A stretch of DNA of 64,000 nucleotides, from the NCBI RefSeq assembly GCF_002899455.1, contig NZ_PPFB01000001.1:4625001-4689000 (forward strand), read 5' to 3'. Below, one piece after another: positions 47,291 to 56,600 of the stretch. The notes beneath the pieces were generated by a model that was not told where the DNA came from, ran no database searches, and worked only from the letters and a program-made list of their open reading frames with translations. Made by a program: the position numbers and the translations under genes. Every line of letters starts with the position of its first letter. The stretch's first letter is position 1. This DNA comes from Streptomyces sp. DH-12 (GTDB lineage Bacteria; Actinomycetota; Actinomycetes; Streptomycetales; Streptomycetaceae).

Positions 47291-49531
47291 TCAGAAGACC
47301 GCCGGCTGCGGCGGCAGCGACACCACGGGGGTCTGCGGCGCGGTGGCGGCCGCCGGCACCGGGCGCCGCCGCTCCGGCGGGACGGACAGCGGCTCCGCGA
47401 ACTCCCCGAGCAGCACCGTGCGCACCACCCGCTCGGCGGCGCGGCCGTCGTCGTGCGGGCAGAAGCGGTCCCGGAACGCCGCCCGCAGCCGCGTCGCGCG
47501 GGGCCCGCACCAGCGGCCCCCGGCGAAGATCTCGATCAGCTCGTCCTCACTGTCCGCGACCGCGCCCGGCGGGAAGGTCCACGGGTCGACGTACAGGCCG
47601 CGGGCCGCCGCGTACGCCTCCCGGTCCTCGGCGTGCAGCACGATCGGCCGGTCCAGGCCCGCGTAGTCGCACATCAGCGGGGAGAAGTCGGTGACCAGGG
47701 CGTCCGAGGCCAGGCAGAGCGCCATCAGGTCGGGGTGGGCGCTCACGTCCACCACCCGGTCGGAGGCGGCCTCCAGCGGCTCGTCGTGCGGCCGCCCGGC
47801 GCGGGACAGGATCACGAAGCGGGGGCCGAGCCGGCGCACCACGCGCTCCAGGCCGAGCAGGCGCAGCGGGGTGCGGCGGTAGTCGCGGGGCGCGGGCGCG
47901 TACAGGATCGCCACCGCGTCCGCGGGGACGCCCAGGGAGTCCCGCAGCACGGCCACGTCGGCCGCGGTCGCGGTGTGGAACCGGTCGGTGCGCGGCCTGC
48001 CGTACTCCAGGGTCGTGTAGCGGCCGGGCAGCACCCGCTCGTAGGTGAGCGTGGAGTGGCGGTCGCCGGTGACGACGTGGTCCCACCGGTCGACGCCCTC
48101 CAGCAGCCGGGCGAAGTCGGTGGAGCGGGCCGCCGCCGGCCGGTCCTGGAGGTCGAGCCCCGCGTACGCCAGCGGGGTGCCGGGCGGGGTGTGCACCAGG
48201 ATCTGCCCCGGGCGCTTGACCAGCCCGGGCACGAGCACGCGGTCGGTCACCACGTACGCGCTGCGGGCGAGCGCGGTGAGATGGGCGGCGGTGCCGGGCA
48301 CCAGCCGGCGGGTGGCGGTGGGCAGGGTGTGGTGCAGCTCGGGACGGGTCGCCCAGGCGGTGCGGACGTGCGGCGCGTGGTCGCGCACCGCGGACTCCAG
48401 GGCGGCCGGGTCGCCGCCGTAGCCGCCGTCGTCCTCGACGATGAACAGGACGCGGCCGGTGTCCAGCGGGAGCAGCCGCTGCACGCGGTGGTGGGTGCGC
48501 AGCAGGACGCGGCGCAGTCCGCGCAGCGACCGGCGGCGGAGCCGGCCCGCGCGGCGGCCCAGGGCCGCGGCCAGCCGCAGGGCGCGGTAGGTGCGGTGCA
48601 GCCCGAACCGGACCAGCGCGTGCCGCACCCGGGCGCGGGCGGGGACGGGCGCGCCGGGCGTGCGGTGGCGGCGGTACTGGTCGCGGGCCCGGCGCAGGAA
48701 GGCGGCGCGGGAGCCGCGCGGCAGCCGGTCCGGGCGGGTGTACACGGTCAGCAGGTGGTCGACCATGCGGCGGAACAGCACCGGCCGCCAGCGCTCCAGG
48801 GCGGGGTGCTCGTCGAGGTGGGCGAAGACCCGGTCGTACTGGCCGAAGACCTCGAAGTGACGCTCGCTGGTGGTGTGCAGGATGCCGCCGGCGCGCCGTT
48901 GCCGGTAGTGCACGCACACCCGGTCGAGGGTGGCGATCGTCCCCGCCGTCATCAGCACCGGGTACGTCCACGGGGTGTCCTCGTAGTAGCCGGGCGGGAA
49001 GGTGAACCCGGCGCGCTCGACGAAGTCCCGCCGGTACGCCTTGTTCCAGGCGACCGCGAGCAGGGTGAGCAGCCCCGGCCGGTCGGCGAGGGTGAACGGC
49101 GCCGGACCGTGCTCGGTCAGCTGGGCGGCGACCTGGTTGCGCACGGTCTCGCCGGTCCAGTAGGCGCGGGCGTAGTCGTAGACCAGGACGTCCGGGTCGC
49201 CGGTCTCCTTCAGCCGGTCGGCGACGGCGAGCAGCGCGTCCGGGGTGAGGGTGTCGTCGCCGTCCAGGAACACCAGGTAGTCGCCGGTCGCGCGGGCCAT
49301 GCCCGCGTTGCGGGCGGGGCCCAGGCCGGCGTTGGCCGGCAGGTGCACCGGCCGCACCCGCGGGTCGCGGGCCGCGAACTCGTCGATCACCGCTCCGCAG
49401 GCGTCCGGCGAGCAGTCGTCCACGGCGATCAGTTCGAGGTCCGGGTACGACTGGGTCAGCACCGACTCCAGGCACTCGCGCAGATACGCCTGGACCTGGT
49501 ACGCGGGGACAATGACACTGAACCTGGGCAA
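47291..49531 (-). CDS. GT2 / TagF-like fusion with a degenerate TagF active site
   Basis: A protein of about 746 residues with an intact N-terminal GT2 domain: ELIAVDDCSPD, LVFLDGDDTL and YYEDTPWTYPVL. The C-terminal TagF-like half has lost the key residues. HGTPLK reads PGTPLA (450-455), the second histidine motif (RAH/RLHP in the paralogues) reads SRAGRP (576-581), and DYSSxMFD reads DFSPLMCD (615-622). The fold is otherwise kept over the full length. The TTG at 49531 was chosen because it aligns with the MPRFSVIVP start of the paralogues; a TTG at 49570 is the alternative. No ATG or GTG fits. It is the first gene of the minus-strand run and lies 172 bases from the next one. Confidence 0.88.
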   Translation of the reverse strand: MPRFSVIVPAYQVQAYLRECLESVLTQSYPDLELIAVDDCSPDACGAVIDEFAARDPRVRPVHLPANAGLGPARNAGMARATGDYLVFLDGDDTLTPDALLAVADRLKETGDPDVLVYDYARAYWTGETVRNQVAAQLTEHGPAPFTLADRPGLLTLLAVAWNKAYRRDFVERAGFTFPPGYYEDTPWTYPVLMTAGTIATLDRVCVHYRQRRAGGILHTTSERHFEVFGQYDRVFAHLDEHPALERWRPVLFRRMVDHLLTVYTRPDRLPRGSRAAFLRRARDQYRRHRTPGAPVPARARVRHALVRFGLHRTYRALRLAAALGRRAGRLRRRSLRGLRRVLLRTHHRVQRLLPLDTGRVLFIVEDDGGYGGDPAALESAVRDHAPHVRTAWATRPELHHTLPTATRRLVPGTAAHLTALARSAYVVTDRVLVPGLVKRPGQILVHTPPGTPLAYAGLDLQDRPAAARSTDFARLLEGVDRWDHVVTGDRHSTLTYERVLPGRYTTLEYGRPRTDRFHTATAADVAVLRDSLGVPADAVAILYAPAPRDYRRTPLRLLGLERVVRRLGPRFVILSRAGRPHDEPLEAASDRVVDVSAHPDLMALCLASDALVTDFSPLMCDYAGLDRPIVLHAEDREAYAAARGLYVDPWTFPPGAVADSEDELIEIFAGGRWCGPRATRLRAAFRDRFCPHDDGRAAERVVRTVLLGEFAEPLSVPPERRRPVPAAATAPQTPVVSLPPQPAVF

Positions 49532-49630
49532 GGGGCATCCAACGGTCGGCGCGGGCGTTCTGCCCGGCAACGCCCGTTGGCCCGGCTTGGTTACGCCCCC
49601 TGTGGCATCCGGGGGAATCGCGTCGCACGA

Positions 49631-49658
49631 AAGGGCGGACCCCGGCCGGTCCGCCCTT
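49631..49658 (-). terminator. terminator of the sugar ABC transporter operon
   Basis: A perfect 11-bp inverted repeat (aagggcggacc at 49631-49641 and ggtccgccctt at 49648-49658) around a 6-base loop, 20 bases beyond the stop of the permease gene on the minus strand. Confidence 0.8.
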
Positions 49659-49678
49659 CCACCGTGCCTCTCGTGTGC

Positions 49679-50593
49679 CTACTTGACGGCGCCCGCCATC
49701 ACGCCGGAGACGAACTGCCGCTGGAACGCGAAGAACACCACCAGCGGCACCACCATCGAGATGAACGCGCCCGGCGCCAGCACGTCGATGTTGTTGCCGA
49801 ACTGCCGTACCTGCGTCTGCAGCGCGACCGTGATCGGCTGGCTGCCCGAGTCGGTGAAGATCAGCGCGACCAGCATGTCGTTCCACACCCACAGGAACTG
49901 GAAGATGCCGAGCGCCGCGATCGCCGGACCGGCCAGCGGCATCACCACCCGGACGAACAGCCGCAGTTCGCCCGCGCCGTCCAGCCGGGCCGCCTCCAGC
50001 AGCTCCTTGGGGATCTCCGCGAAGAAGTTCCGCAGCAGGAACACCGCGAACGGCAGACCGAAGCCGACGTGGAACAGCACCACACCGGTCAGGGAGCCGA
50101 AGATGCCCAGCTCGCCGAAGAGTTCGGCGATCGGGATCAGCGCCACCTGCACCGGTACCACCAGCAGCCCCACCACGGCGAGGAACCACCAGTCGCGGCC
50201 CGGGAAGTCCATCCACGCGAAGGCGTACCCGGCGAGCGCGCCGATCACCACCACCAGCACGGTCGCCGGCACGGTGATGTACACCGTGTTCAGCAGCGAG
50301 CCGGTGATGTCCTCGTTCTCCAGCAGGGTCCGGTAGGCGTCGAAGGTGAGCTGGGACGGCTCGGTGAACACCGTCCACCAGCCGTCCGCCGCCATGTCCT
50401 CCGGCGTGCGCAGGCTGGCCAGCAGCAGCCCGATCGTCGGCACCAGCCAGAACAGGCCGACGACGATCAGGAAGACGCGGACCGCCCCGCCGCTCACCCA
50501 CTGGGCGAGCCGGGACCCCAGCGACCGTTCCGCCCGGACGGGCCCGGTGGACCGCACGCCCGCCTTCGTGACGCTTCCGGCGTCCGCGCTCAT
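49679..50593 (-). CDS. carbohydrate ABC transporter permease (MalG type)
   Basis: A 304-residue permease of the CUT1 group with six membrane segments. The cytoplasmic EAA loop, which docks the ATPase, reads KELLEAARLDGAGELRLFVRVVMPL. The C-terminus ends FFAFQRQFVSGVMAGAVK, typical of MalG-like subunits. The ATG overlaps the stop of the MalF-type gene (ATGA). No ATPase gene is present in the operon, so a shared ATPase such as MsiK, which serves several Streptomyces sugar importers, is presumed. Confidence 0.95.
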   Translation of the reverse strand: MSADAGSVTKAGVRSTGPVRAERSLGSRLAQWVSGGAVRVFLIVVGLFWLVPTIGLLLASLRTPEDMAADGWWTVFTEPSQLTFDAYRTLLENEDITGSLLNTVYITVPATVLVVVIGALAGYAFAWMDFPGRDWWFLAVVGLLVVPVQVALIPIAELFGELGIFGSLTGVVLFHVGFGLPFAVFLLRNFFAEIPKELLEAARLDGAGELRLFVRVVMPLAGPAIAALGIFQFLWVWNDMLVALIFTDSGSQPITVALQTQVRQFGNNIDVLAPGAFISMVVPLVVFFAFQRQFVSGVMAGAVK

Positions 50594-51939
50594 CGCCGCA
50601 CCTCCCGCCTCAGCCGCCGTACGTTGAACCACATCACCGGGATCACCAGCAGCAGCAGGAGCACCGCGATGGCGCTCGCGACACCCGGCTGGTCCTCGGA
50701 GAAGCCCTTGCGGTACAGCTCCAGCGCGAGGACGTTGGCGTCGTCCTGCGACGAGCCCGGCGCGATGATGAACACCAGGTCGAACACCTTCAGCACGTTG
50801 ATCATCAGGGTGACGGTGACCACCGCGAGGACCGGCGCCAGCAGCGGCACCGTGATCCGCCGGAACACCTGCCACTCGTTGGCGCCGTCCACCCGGGCGG
50901 CCTCCAGCAGCTCACGGGGCATGCCCGCCAGCCCGGCCGCGATCAGCACCATCGCGAACCCCGCCCACATCCAGATGTACGAGCCGATCACGGCCGGGGT
51001 GACCAGCGACGGGCCGAGCCAGTCCAGCCCGTTGTACGGCTCCTCGAAGTTGCTCGCCGGAAGCCGCAGGTGCGCCCCGTCGGCCTTCGACGAGAAGGAG
51101 AACGTGCCGTCGGCGGCGGCCGTGGCCGTCTCCACCACCGTGCCGTCCTTCACCGCCTCGATCCGCATCCCGGCGTAGCCCAGCTCGGAGGAGTCGGCCT
51201 GGTTGAGCGTGCCGACGCCCTTGCCGCGGGTGAAGTCCTGCCAGGTGCTGCCGGTGATCCGGTCGTCCGCCGGCTTCGGCGCCGCGGCCGGCTTCGCGTC
51301 GTCCGGCATCAGGTCCGGGGCGACGCCCACCAGCGGCAGCGTCACCGTGTCGCCGGCGCTGACGGTCTCCTTGGTGACGAACGCGCCCCCGCCGGCCGGC
51401 TCCAGCGGCGACTCGCGGCCCGGGTGCGCCTTCGGGAACGCCGAGGACTGGGCGAAGGTGTCGTGCACCCCCACCCACACCGCGTTCGCCACGCCCTTCT
51501 CCGGGGCCTGGTCGTAGACGAGGCGGAAGATGATGCCCGCCGCGAGCATGGAGATGGCCATCGGCATGAAGACGACCAGCTTGAACGCCGTGCCCCAGCG
51601 CACCCGTTCGGTGAGCACCGCGAAGATCAGACCGAGCGCGGTCGCGACCGTCGGGGCGAACACCACCCAGATGACGTTGTTCTTCAGCGCGGTGCGGATG
51701 CCGTCGTCGGTGAACAGCGCACGGTAGTTGTCGAACCCGGCGAAGGAGTCGCCGGACTGGTCGTAGAAGCTGCGGATGACCGAGTACCCGATCGGGTAGA
51801 CCACGAGCGCCCCGAGCAGCACCAGGGCGGGCAGCAGGAACAGCGCCGCCACGGTTCTCCGGGTGCCGGTGACGCTCTTGCGCGACCTGGGAGCGGCGGG
51901 GGCCGTCTTCGGGGCCCCCGCCGCCGTCTGCGACGTCAT
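50590..51939 (-). CDS. carbohydrate ABC transporter permease (MalF type) with a large extracytoplasmic insertion
   Basis: A 449-residue CUT1 permease, about 150 residues longer than usual. The core is normal: the first membrane segment at about 31-50, AFKLVVFMPMAISMLAAGIIF at 118-138, and the EAA loop ELLEAARVDGANEWQVFRRITVPL at about 343-366. Between membrane segments, residues about 150-305 form a hydrophilic insertion. It contains a short beta-sandwich-like stretch (GMRIEAVKDGTVVETATAAADGTFSF) resembling Cna-B/SdrD-type domains. By topology the insertion faces the outside, where the binding protein docks. It is coupled to the MalG-type gene and lies eight bases after the binding-protein gene. 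Confidence 0.92.
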   Translation of the reverse strand: MTSQTAAGAPKTAPAAPRSRKSVTGTRRTVAALFLLPALVLLGALVVYPIGYSVIRSFYDQSGDSFAGFDNYRALFTDDGIRTALKNNVIWVVFAPTVATALGLIFAVLTERVRWGTAFKLVVFMPMAISMLAAGIIFRLVYDQAPEKGVANAVWVGVHDTFAQSSAFPKAHPGRESPLEPAGGGAFVTKETVSAGDTVTLPLVGVAPDLMPDDAKPAAAPKPADDRITGSTWQDFTRGKGVGTLNQADSSELGYAGMRIEAVKDGTVVETATAAADGTFSFSSKADGAHLRLPASNFEEPYNGLDWLGPSLVTPAVIGSYIWMWAGFAMVLIAAGLAGMPRELLEAARVDGANEWQVFRRITVPLLAPVLAVVTVTLMINVLKVFDLVFIIAPGSSQDDANVLALELYRKGFSEDQPGVASAIAVLLLLLVIPVMWFNVRRLRREVRR

Positions 51940-51946
51940 CGCCGGA

Positions 51947-53368
51947 TCAGTCCCCGTACGCCGCGGCCGCGTCGGCCTCCAGCTTCGCCTGGGCGCCGGC
52001 GACGTCCGTCGGGTTCTTCAGGAAGTCCTGCAGCGCCTTCCACTCGCCCTTGCCGGGCGTGCCGCCGAAGGCCTGCGGGGCCTGGTCGGACATGTCGAAG
52101 CGGAAGTCGTCTCCGGCGTCGATCAGCGCCTCGGCGATCTTCCGCTGGACCTCGTTCGGGTACACCGAGGCGGGCACGTTCTTGTTCGGCGAGAGGTAAC
52201 CGCCGAGCTTCGCCTGGATGCTCGCCGCGTCCGGGGAGGCGAGGAACGTCACCAGGGCCTGGGCCGCCTCGGAGTCCTCCAGGATCACCGCGGCGTCGCC
52301 GCCGGACACCACGGGCGGGGTGTCACCGACCGCGGGGAACGGGAACACCTTCGCGTCGGTGCCCACCTCCGCCTCGGTCTCGCCGATGTTGACCTGCACG
52401 AAGTCGCCCTCGTAGACCATGCCGGCCTTGGGCTGGTCGCCGCCGGTGAAGGTCTGCGTCACGGACGCCGGGAACTCCGTCTGCAGCGCGCCGTCCGGGC
52501 CGCCCGCGACGTAGTCCTTCTTGCCCCACACCTCGGCCAGGGTGGTCAGCGCCTCCTTGACGGAGGGGTCGGTCCACTTGATCTCGTGCTTCGCCAGCTG
52601 GTCGTACTTCTCGGGGCCCGCCTGCGAGAGGTAGATGTTCTCGAACCAGTCGGTGAGGGTCCAGCCGTCGGCCCCGCCGACGGAGAACGGGGTGACGCCG
52701 GAGTCGTAGATCATCTGCGCGGTGTCCAGCAGCTCGTCCCACGTCTTCGGCTCGGACGCGCCGGCGTTCTCGAAGACCTGGGTGTTGTACCAGATCAGCG
52801 ACTTGTTGGCGGCCTTGTAGTAGACGCCGTACTGCTTGCCGTCGACCTTGCCGATGTCCTGCCAGCCCTGCGAGTAGTTCTTGGCCAGCTCCTTGGTGGC
52901 CTCCGGGCCGAGGGGCTTGGCCCAGTTCTTCTCCACGGCCTGCTTGATGGCGCCGGGCTGCGGCAGCATCGCCACGTCCGGCGGGGCGCCGCCCGCGATC
53001 TTCGAACCGAGGAAGTTGATGATCGGGTCCTGCGCGGGGACGAAGGTCACCTTGGCGCCGGTGCGCTTCTCGAACTCCGCGAGGACCTTCTTGAAGTTCT
53101 CCTGCTCCGTGCCGGTCCACACGGCCGCGACCTCCAGGGTCTGGCCGTCGAGCTTCGGCAGGGTGACGGTGGTTCCGGTGCCGCCGGACCCCTTGCCCTT
53201 GTCGTCGTCACCGCCGCCGTCGTCGTCGCCCCCGCAGGCGGTGAGGGAGACCGCCAGCACACCGGCGGCCAGGGCCGCGGCGGCCCTGACGGCCCGTCGG
53301 GTGGCGGGAGGCGGCCCGTGGTGCTCGGGCGACCTGCGTATCCGGATGATCCTGCTCGTGCTGTGCAT
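51947..53368 (-). CDS. carbohydrate ABC transporter substrate-binding lipoprotein
   Basis: A 473-residue extracellular binding protein of the CUT1 type. The lipoprotein signal ends LAVSLTACGGD, with Cys45 acylated, followed by a Gly/Asp-rich linker and the bilobed domain. Conserved segments include VLAEFEKRTGAKVTFVPAQD, GAPPDVAMLPQPG and NKSLIWYNTQVFENAG, all typical of the oligosaccharide-binding group. The ATG at 53368 gives a normal signal peptide; the frame is open further upstream but crosses the palindromic sites. It is the first gene of a three-gene importer operon. The sugar is unknown. Confidence 0.94.
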   Translation of the reverse strand: MHSTSRIIRIRRSPEHHGPPPATRRAVRAAAALAAGVLAVSLTACGGDDDGGGDDDKGKGSGGTGTTVTLPKLDGQTLEVAAVWTGTEQENFKKVLAEFEKRTGAKVTFVPAQDPIINFLGSKIAGGAPPDVAMLPQPGAIKQAVEKNWAKPLGPEATKELAKNYSQGWQDIGKVDGKQYGVYYKAANKSLIWYNTQVFENAGASEPKTWDELLDTAQMIYDSGVTPFSVGGADGWTLTDWFENIYLSQAGPEKYDQLAKHEIKWTDPSVKEALTTLAEVWGKKDYVAGGPDGALQTEFPASVTQTFTGGDQPKAGMVYEGDFVQVNIGETEAEVGTDAKVFPFPAVGDTPPVVSGGDAAVILEDSEAAQALVTFLASPDAASIQAKLGGYLSPNKNVPASVYPNEVQRKIAEALIDAGDDFRFDMSDQAPQAFGGTPGKGEWKALQDFLKNPTDVAGAQAKLEADAAAAYGD

Positions 53369-53402
53369 CACTGCCCCGTTCTCGTACTCCGTCGTACCTG
53401 GC

Positions 53403-53412
53403 CGAACGTTCG
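53403..53412. promoter_or_regulatory. palindrome CGAACGTTCG, candidate LacI-type operator
   Basis: A perfect 10-base palindrome with a central CG, 35 bases upstream of the binding-protein start codon. LacI/GalR-family operators are palindromes with a central CG, and this family usually controls such importers. No regulator gene is adjacent. The site is short, so chance is possible. Confidence 0.4.
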
Positions 53413-53490
53413 AGCGCTGTCCCGTGCGGTCTGGTCTACGCCCGGCACGTGGGGGTGGCAAGAGCGCGTCCCGTGTCAACTCCGCGATCG

Positions 53491-53507
53491 TGATCACCTC
53501 GTGATCA
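53491..53507. promoter_or_regulatory. inverted repeat TGATCAC-ctc-GTGATCA upstream of the importer operon
   Basis: A perfect 7-bp inverted repeat with a 3-base spacer, about 120 bases upstream of the binding-protein gene and in the gap before the convergent-side FtsK-like gene end. Its size and spacing fit a dimeric regulator site at or upstream of the promoter. Confidence 0.5.
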
Positions 53508-53659
53508 GGCGTCACGTCGGACACACCGGGCAGCGGGGGTGTGGTTCCGGGACGGGGGCCGGCAGGCCCGGGGCGCGTGTGGTGCGCGGCGCTCGCCGCA
53601 GGAGGGCGGGGGAGCACGGCACCGTGGCCGGGCTCCCCTGGAGCGTGGGCGCGGGCGTC

Positions 53660-56600
53660 CTACAAGAGGGACGGCACCCGGGTCGCCGCGACCTGGCGGG
53701 CGGCCCGGTCGAGGGCGCTGGCGAGGAGGGCCAGGTCGGTGGGGCCGTTGCCGAGTTCGCGGACCTGGCGGCGGGCCGGCGGGTCGCCCATGCGGTGCCA
53801 CTCCAGCGGGACCACGGTCGGCCGCAGCGTCGCCGTGCGCGGGATGCGGCCCGTCACCCGGCCGCCCTGGAAGGGCGTCTCCCGCCCGTCCCGGCAGGCC
53901 AGCCGGCCGCGCCCCGGCGCCGGGTCGTCCGGGCCGCGGCCCGCGACCGGCGCGTCCAGCGTGACCAGCAGCGACGCCTGCTTCACCGGCTCGGTCTGCG
54001 CCGTCCGGGGGCAGGGCGCGGTGGCCGCCACCAGATGCACCCCGAGCCGCTCGCCGTCCCGCGCCACCGCCTCCAGCGCCCGCATCACCGACCCGGCGGC
54101 CGGGCGTCCCGGTGAGCCGAGCGCGGGGGAGACCAGCGCGTCGAGGTCGTCCACGACCACCACGAGCCGGGGCAGCGGCGGCGCGGCCTGCGTCTTGCGG
54201 CGGTCCGCACCCGGCCGCAGCCGCACGGTCGCGCTGGGCGGCGTGTCCAGGTCGCCGTTCGACGCCGTGCGCTGGGCGACCATCCGGTCCGCCAGCTCCC
54301 GTCCGGTGTGCCACTCGGCGAAGTCCGAGCGGCCCAGCAGTTCCGCGCGCCGCTTCAGCTCGGCGCTCAGCGACTGGGCGAACTCCCGCATCCGCACCGG
54401 GTCGTCGGCGCCCAGGTGGGTGGAGACGTGCGGCACGTCCGTGCACACCCGCAGGCCCTCGCCGTGCCCGGAGCCGGTCACCGGGCCGCCCTGCCCGTCG
54501 ACCAGGACGATGCCCAGCCGGTCGGGGCGCTCGGCCGCGGCCAGCGAGGCGACGACCGCGCGCAGCAGCTCCGTACGGCCGCTGCCGGCGGGGCCCTCGA
54601 CCAGCAGGTGGGGTCCGTCGGCGGCGAGGTCGGCGGTGACCGGACCGCGCGGTCCGGCGCCGAGGACGGCGGTGGCGCGTCCGCCGAGCGCCCGGGTGTC
54701 GTCGGCCGCGTCGGCCCAGCGGGCCATCAGCGACGCGGGCGTGGCCCGGGCCAGGCCCAGTTCGTCGAGCAGCCGCGCCGACGGGGGCAGCGGCGCCGAC
54801 ACGCGCGGGTGCGGTCCGGCCGCGGGCCCGTCGGGGCGCAGCGGCGCGAGCGCCCGCGCGAACCGCTCGGCCCAGGCCGTGGAGACCGCGTCGACGGTGG
54901 CGAGGGTGCCGTGCCCGACGGGTCCCGGCGGGGAGCCGTCGCCGGTCTCGGCCACCCGCAGCAGCCGGAGCGCGGTCGCCACGTCCCCGCTGAGCAGGGC
55001 GACCGCCCCGCACCGGCGGAACGCGGGCGCCGCCGCGCAGGCCGCCTCGTAGGTCTCCGTCACCGGGGACGCGGGGGAGGCGGCGGGCGTCTCGGCGAGG
55101 CACAGCAGATGGACACCGGCGCGCGGTCCCTCCACGGCGAGCCGTGCCACGGCCTCCCGGACGTCGGCGTCGCCGGGGTCGCCGTCCACCACGACCACGG
55201 TGTACGGGCCGGCGCCCGCCGGGGCGCCCGCGTGATCGGCGAGACGGCGCAGCAGTTCGCCGGCGCGGGCCGCGGCCTGCTCCCGGTCGTGGGCGAGGAG
55301 CAGCCGGCAGTCCTGTCCGTGCCCCGGCCGCAGATGCGGCAGCCAGCCCAGCCAGGACCACTCGGCGGTGCGCTCCGCCGCCGGACGGGAGGGGTCCGCG
55401 GCGATCAGGACGATCTCCAGCGTGTCGGGGGAGTGCAGCGCGGCGAGCTGGGCGAGCACCGCGCGGGCCAGCCCGGAGAGCCGCTCGCGCGGTCCGGCCA
55501 GCCCCAGCGCGCCGGCCTCGCGCAGCCCCACGGTCACCGGGACGACGGGCAGCAGCCCCGAGCCGTCCGGCGCGGGCCGGTCCCCGGTGCCGAGCCGCAC
55601 CGCCAGCGCCTCGGGGTGGTCCGGCCCGCGCTCCCACAGCCGAGGGCCGGGGCCCAGGGCGGTCAGCAGCAGGGCGGCCGGGTCCGGCCAGGTCTCGGGC
55701 CGCGCGGGAGCGGCGGGGCCCGGGGCGTGCGCCGGCCGCTCGGCCGGGTCGTCGCAGGGGGCCGCGTCCGCGTCCCGCTCCTGCCGTCCGCCGGTGAGCC
55801 GCCGGGCCCAGGCGCCGATCCCGCCCCGCTTGCGCGCCCGCGGCGGCTCGGGGACGTCGGTGCCCCGTACGGGGGTGCCCTCGCGGGTGCCCTCGGAGGC
55901 GCCGGCGGTCCGGTCGGCGGTGGCGTCGCCGTACCGCCCGTCGCGGGCGTCGCCCGTGGTCCGGCCGGTGGGCCCGGCGGGCGCGGGTCCGGGGCGGGCG
56001 GTGGGCGCCTCGTCCCGCGTCTGGCCGTGCCCGGGGTCGGCGTACAGGCCGGGCGCCTGCCCCCGTCCGGCGTGCGTCTCGGCCGCCGGGGCGGGCCGCG
56101 ACACCCGCCGCCCCTGGGGCGCCCGGGGCACGTCCCCGTGGGCCGCGATCCGTACGGTGCGCCGGCCGGGGTCCCCGCCGCCGCGCCGCTCGGTCTCCGG
56201 CGGGCCGCTCTGCTCCGGCACGTGCGGGAGGGGGCCCGGCACGGCGCGGGCGGATACGGCGGGGGTGCGGGCGTCGGCGGCGGCGGACGCGGCCCGGTCC
56301 GCGGAGCCGTAGGCGTGACGGGTCGGTGCGCGCGGCCCCTCCGGGGCGGCCCGGAGATCCTCCGGACCCGGCGTCCCCGGGGCGTCGCGCCCGCTCGCCG
56401 TGTCCGCCGCACGCGGCCCCGGCACCCGTACGTGCCCCTCCCCGTCCGGGGTCGTGGCCGTCCGGGCGGGCGGCCCCTCCGCCGGGGTCAGCCGCAGGGC
56501 CGACTCGCCGATGCGCAGCAGCGCGCCCGGGGCGAGCCGCACCGGGCGGGAGCCCACGGGGCGGCCGTCCAGCGTGGTGCCGTTGGTGGAACCGAGGTCG

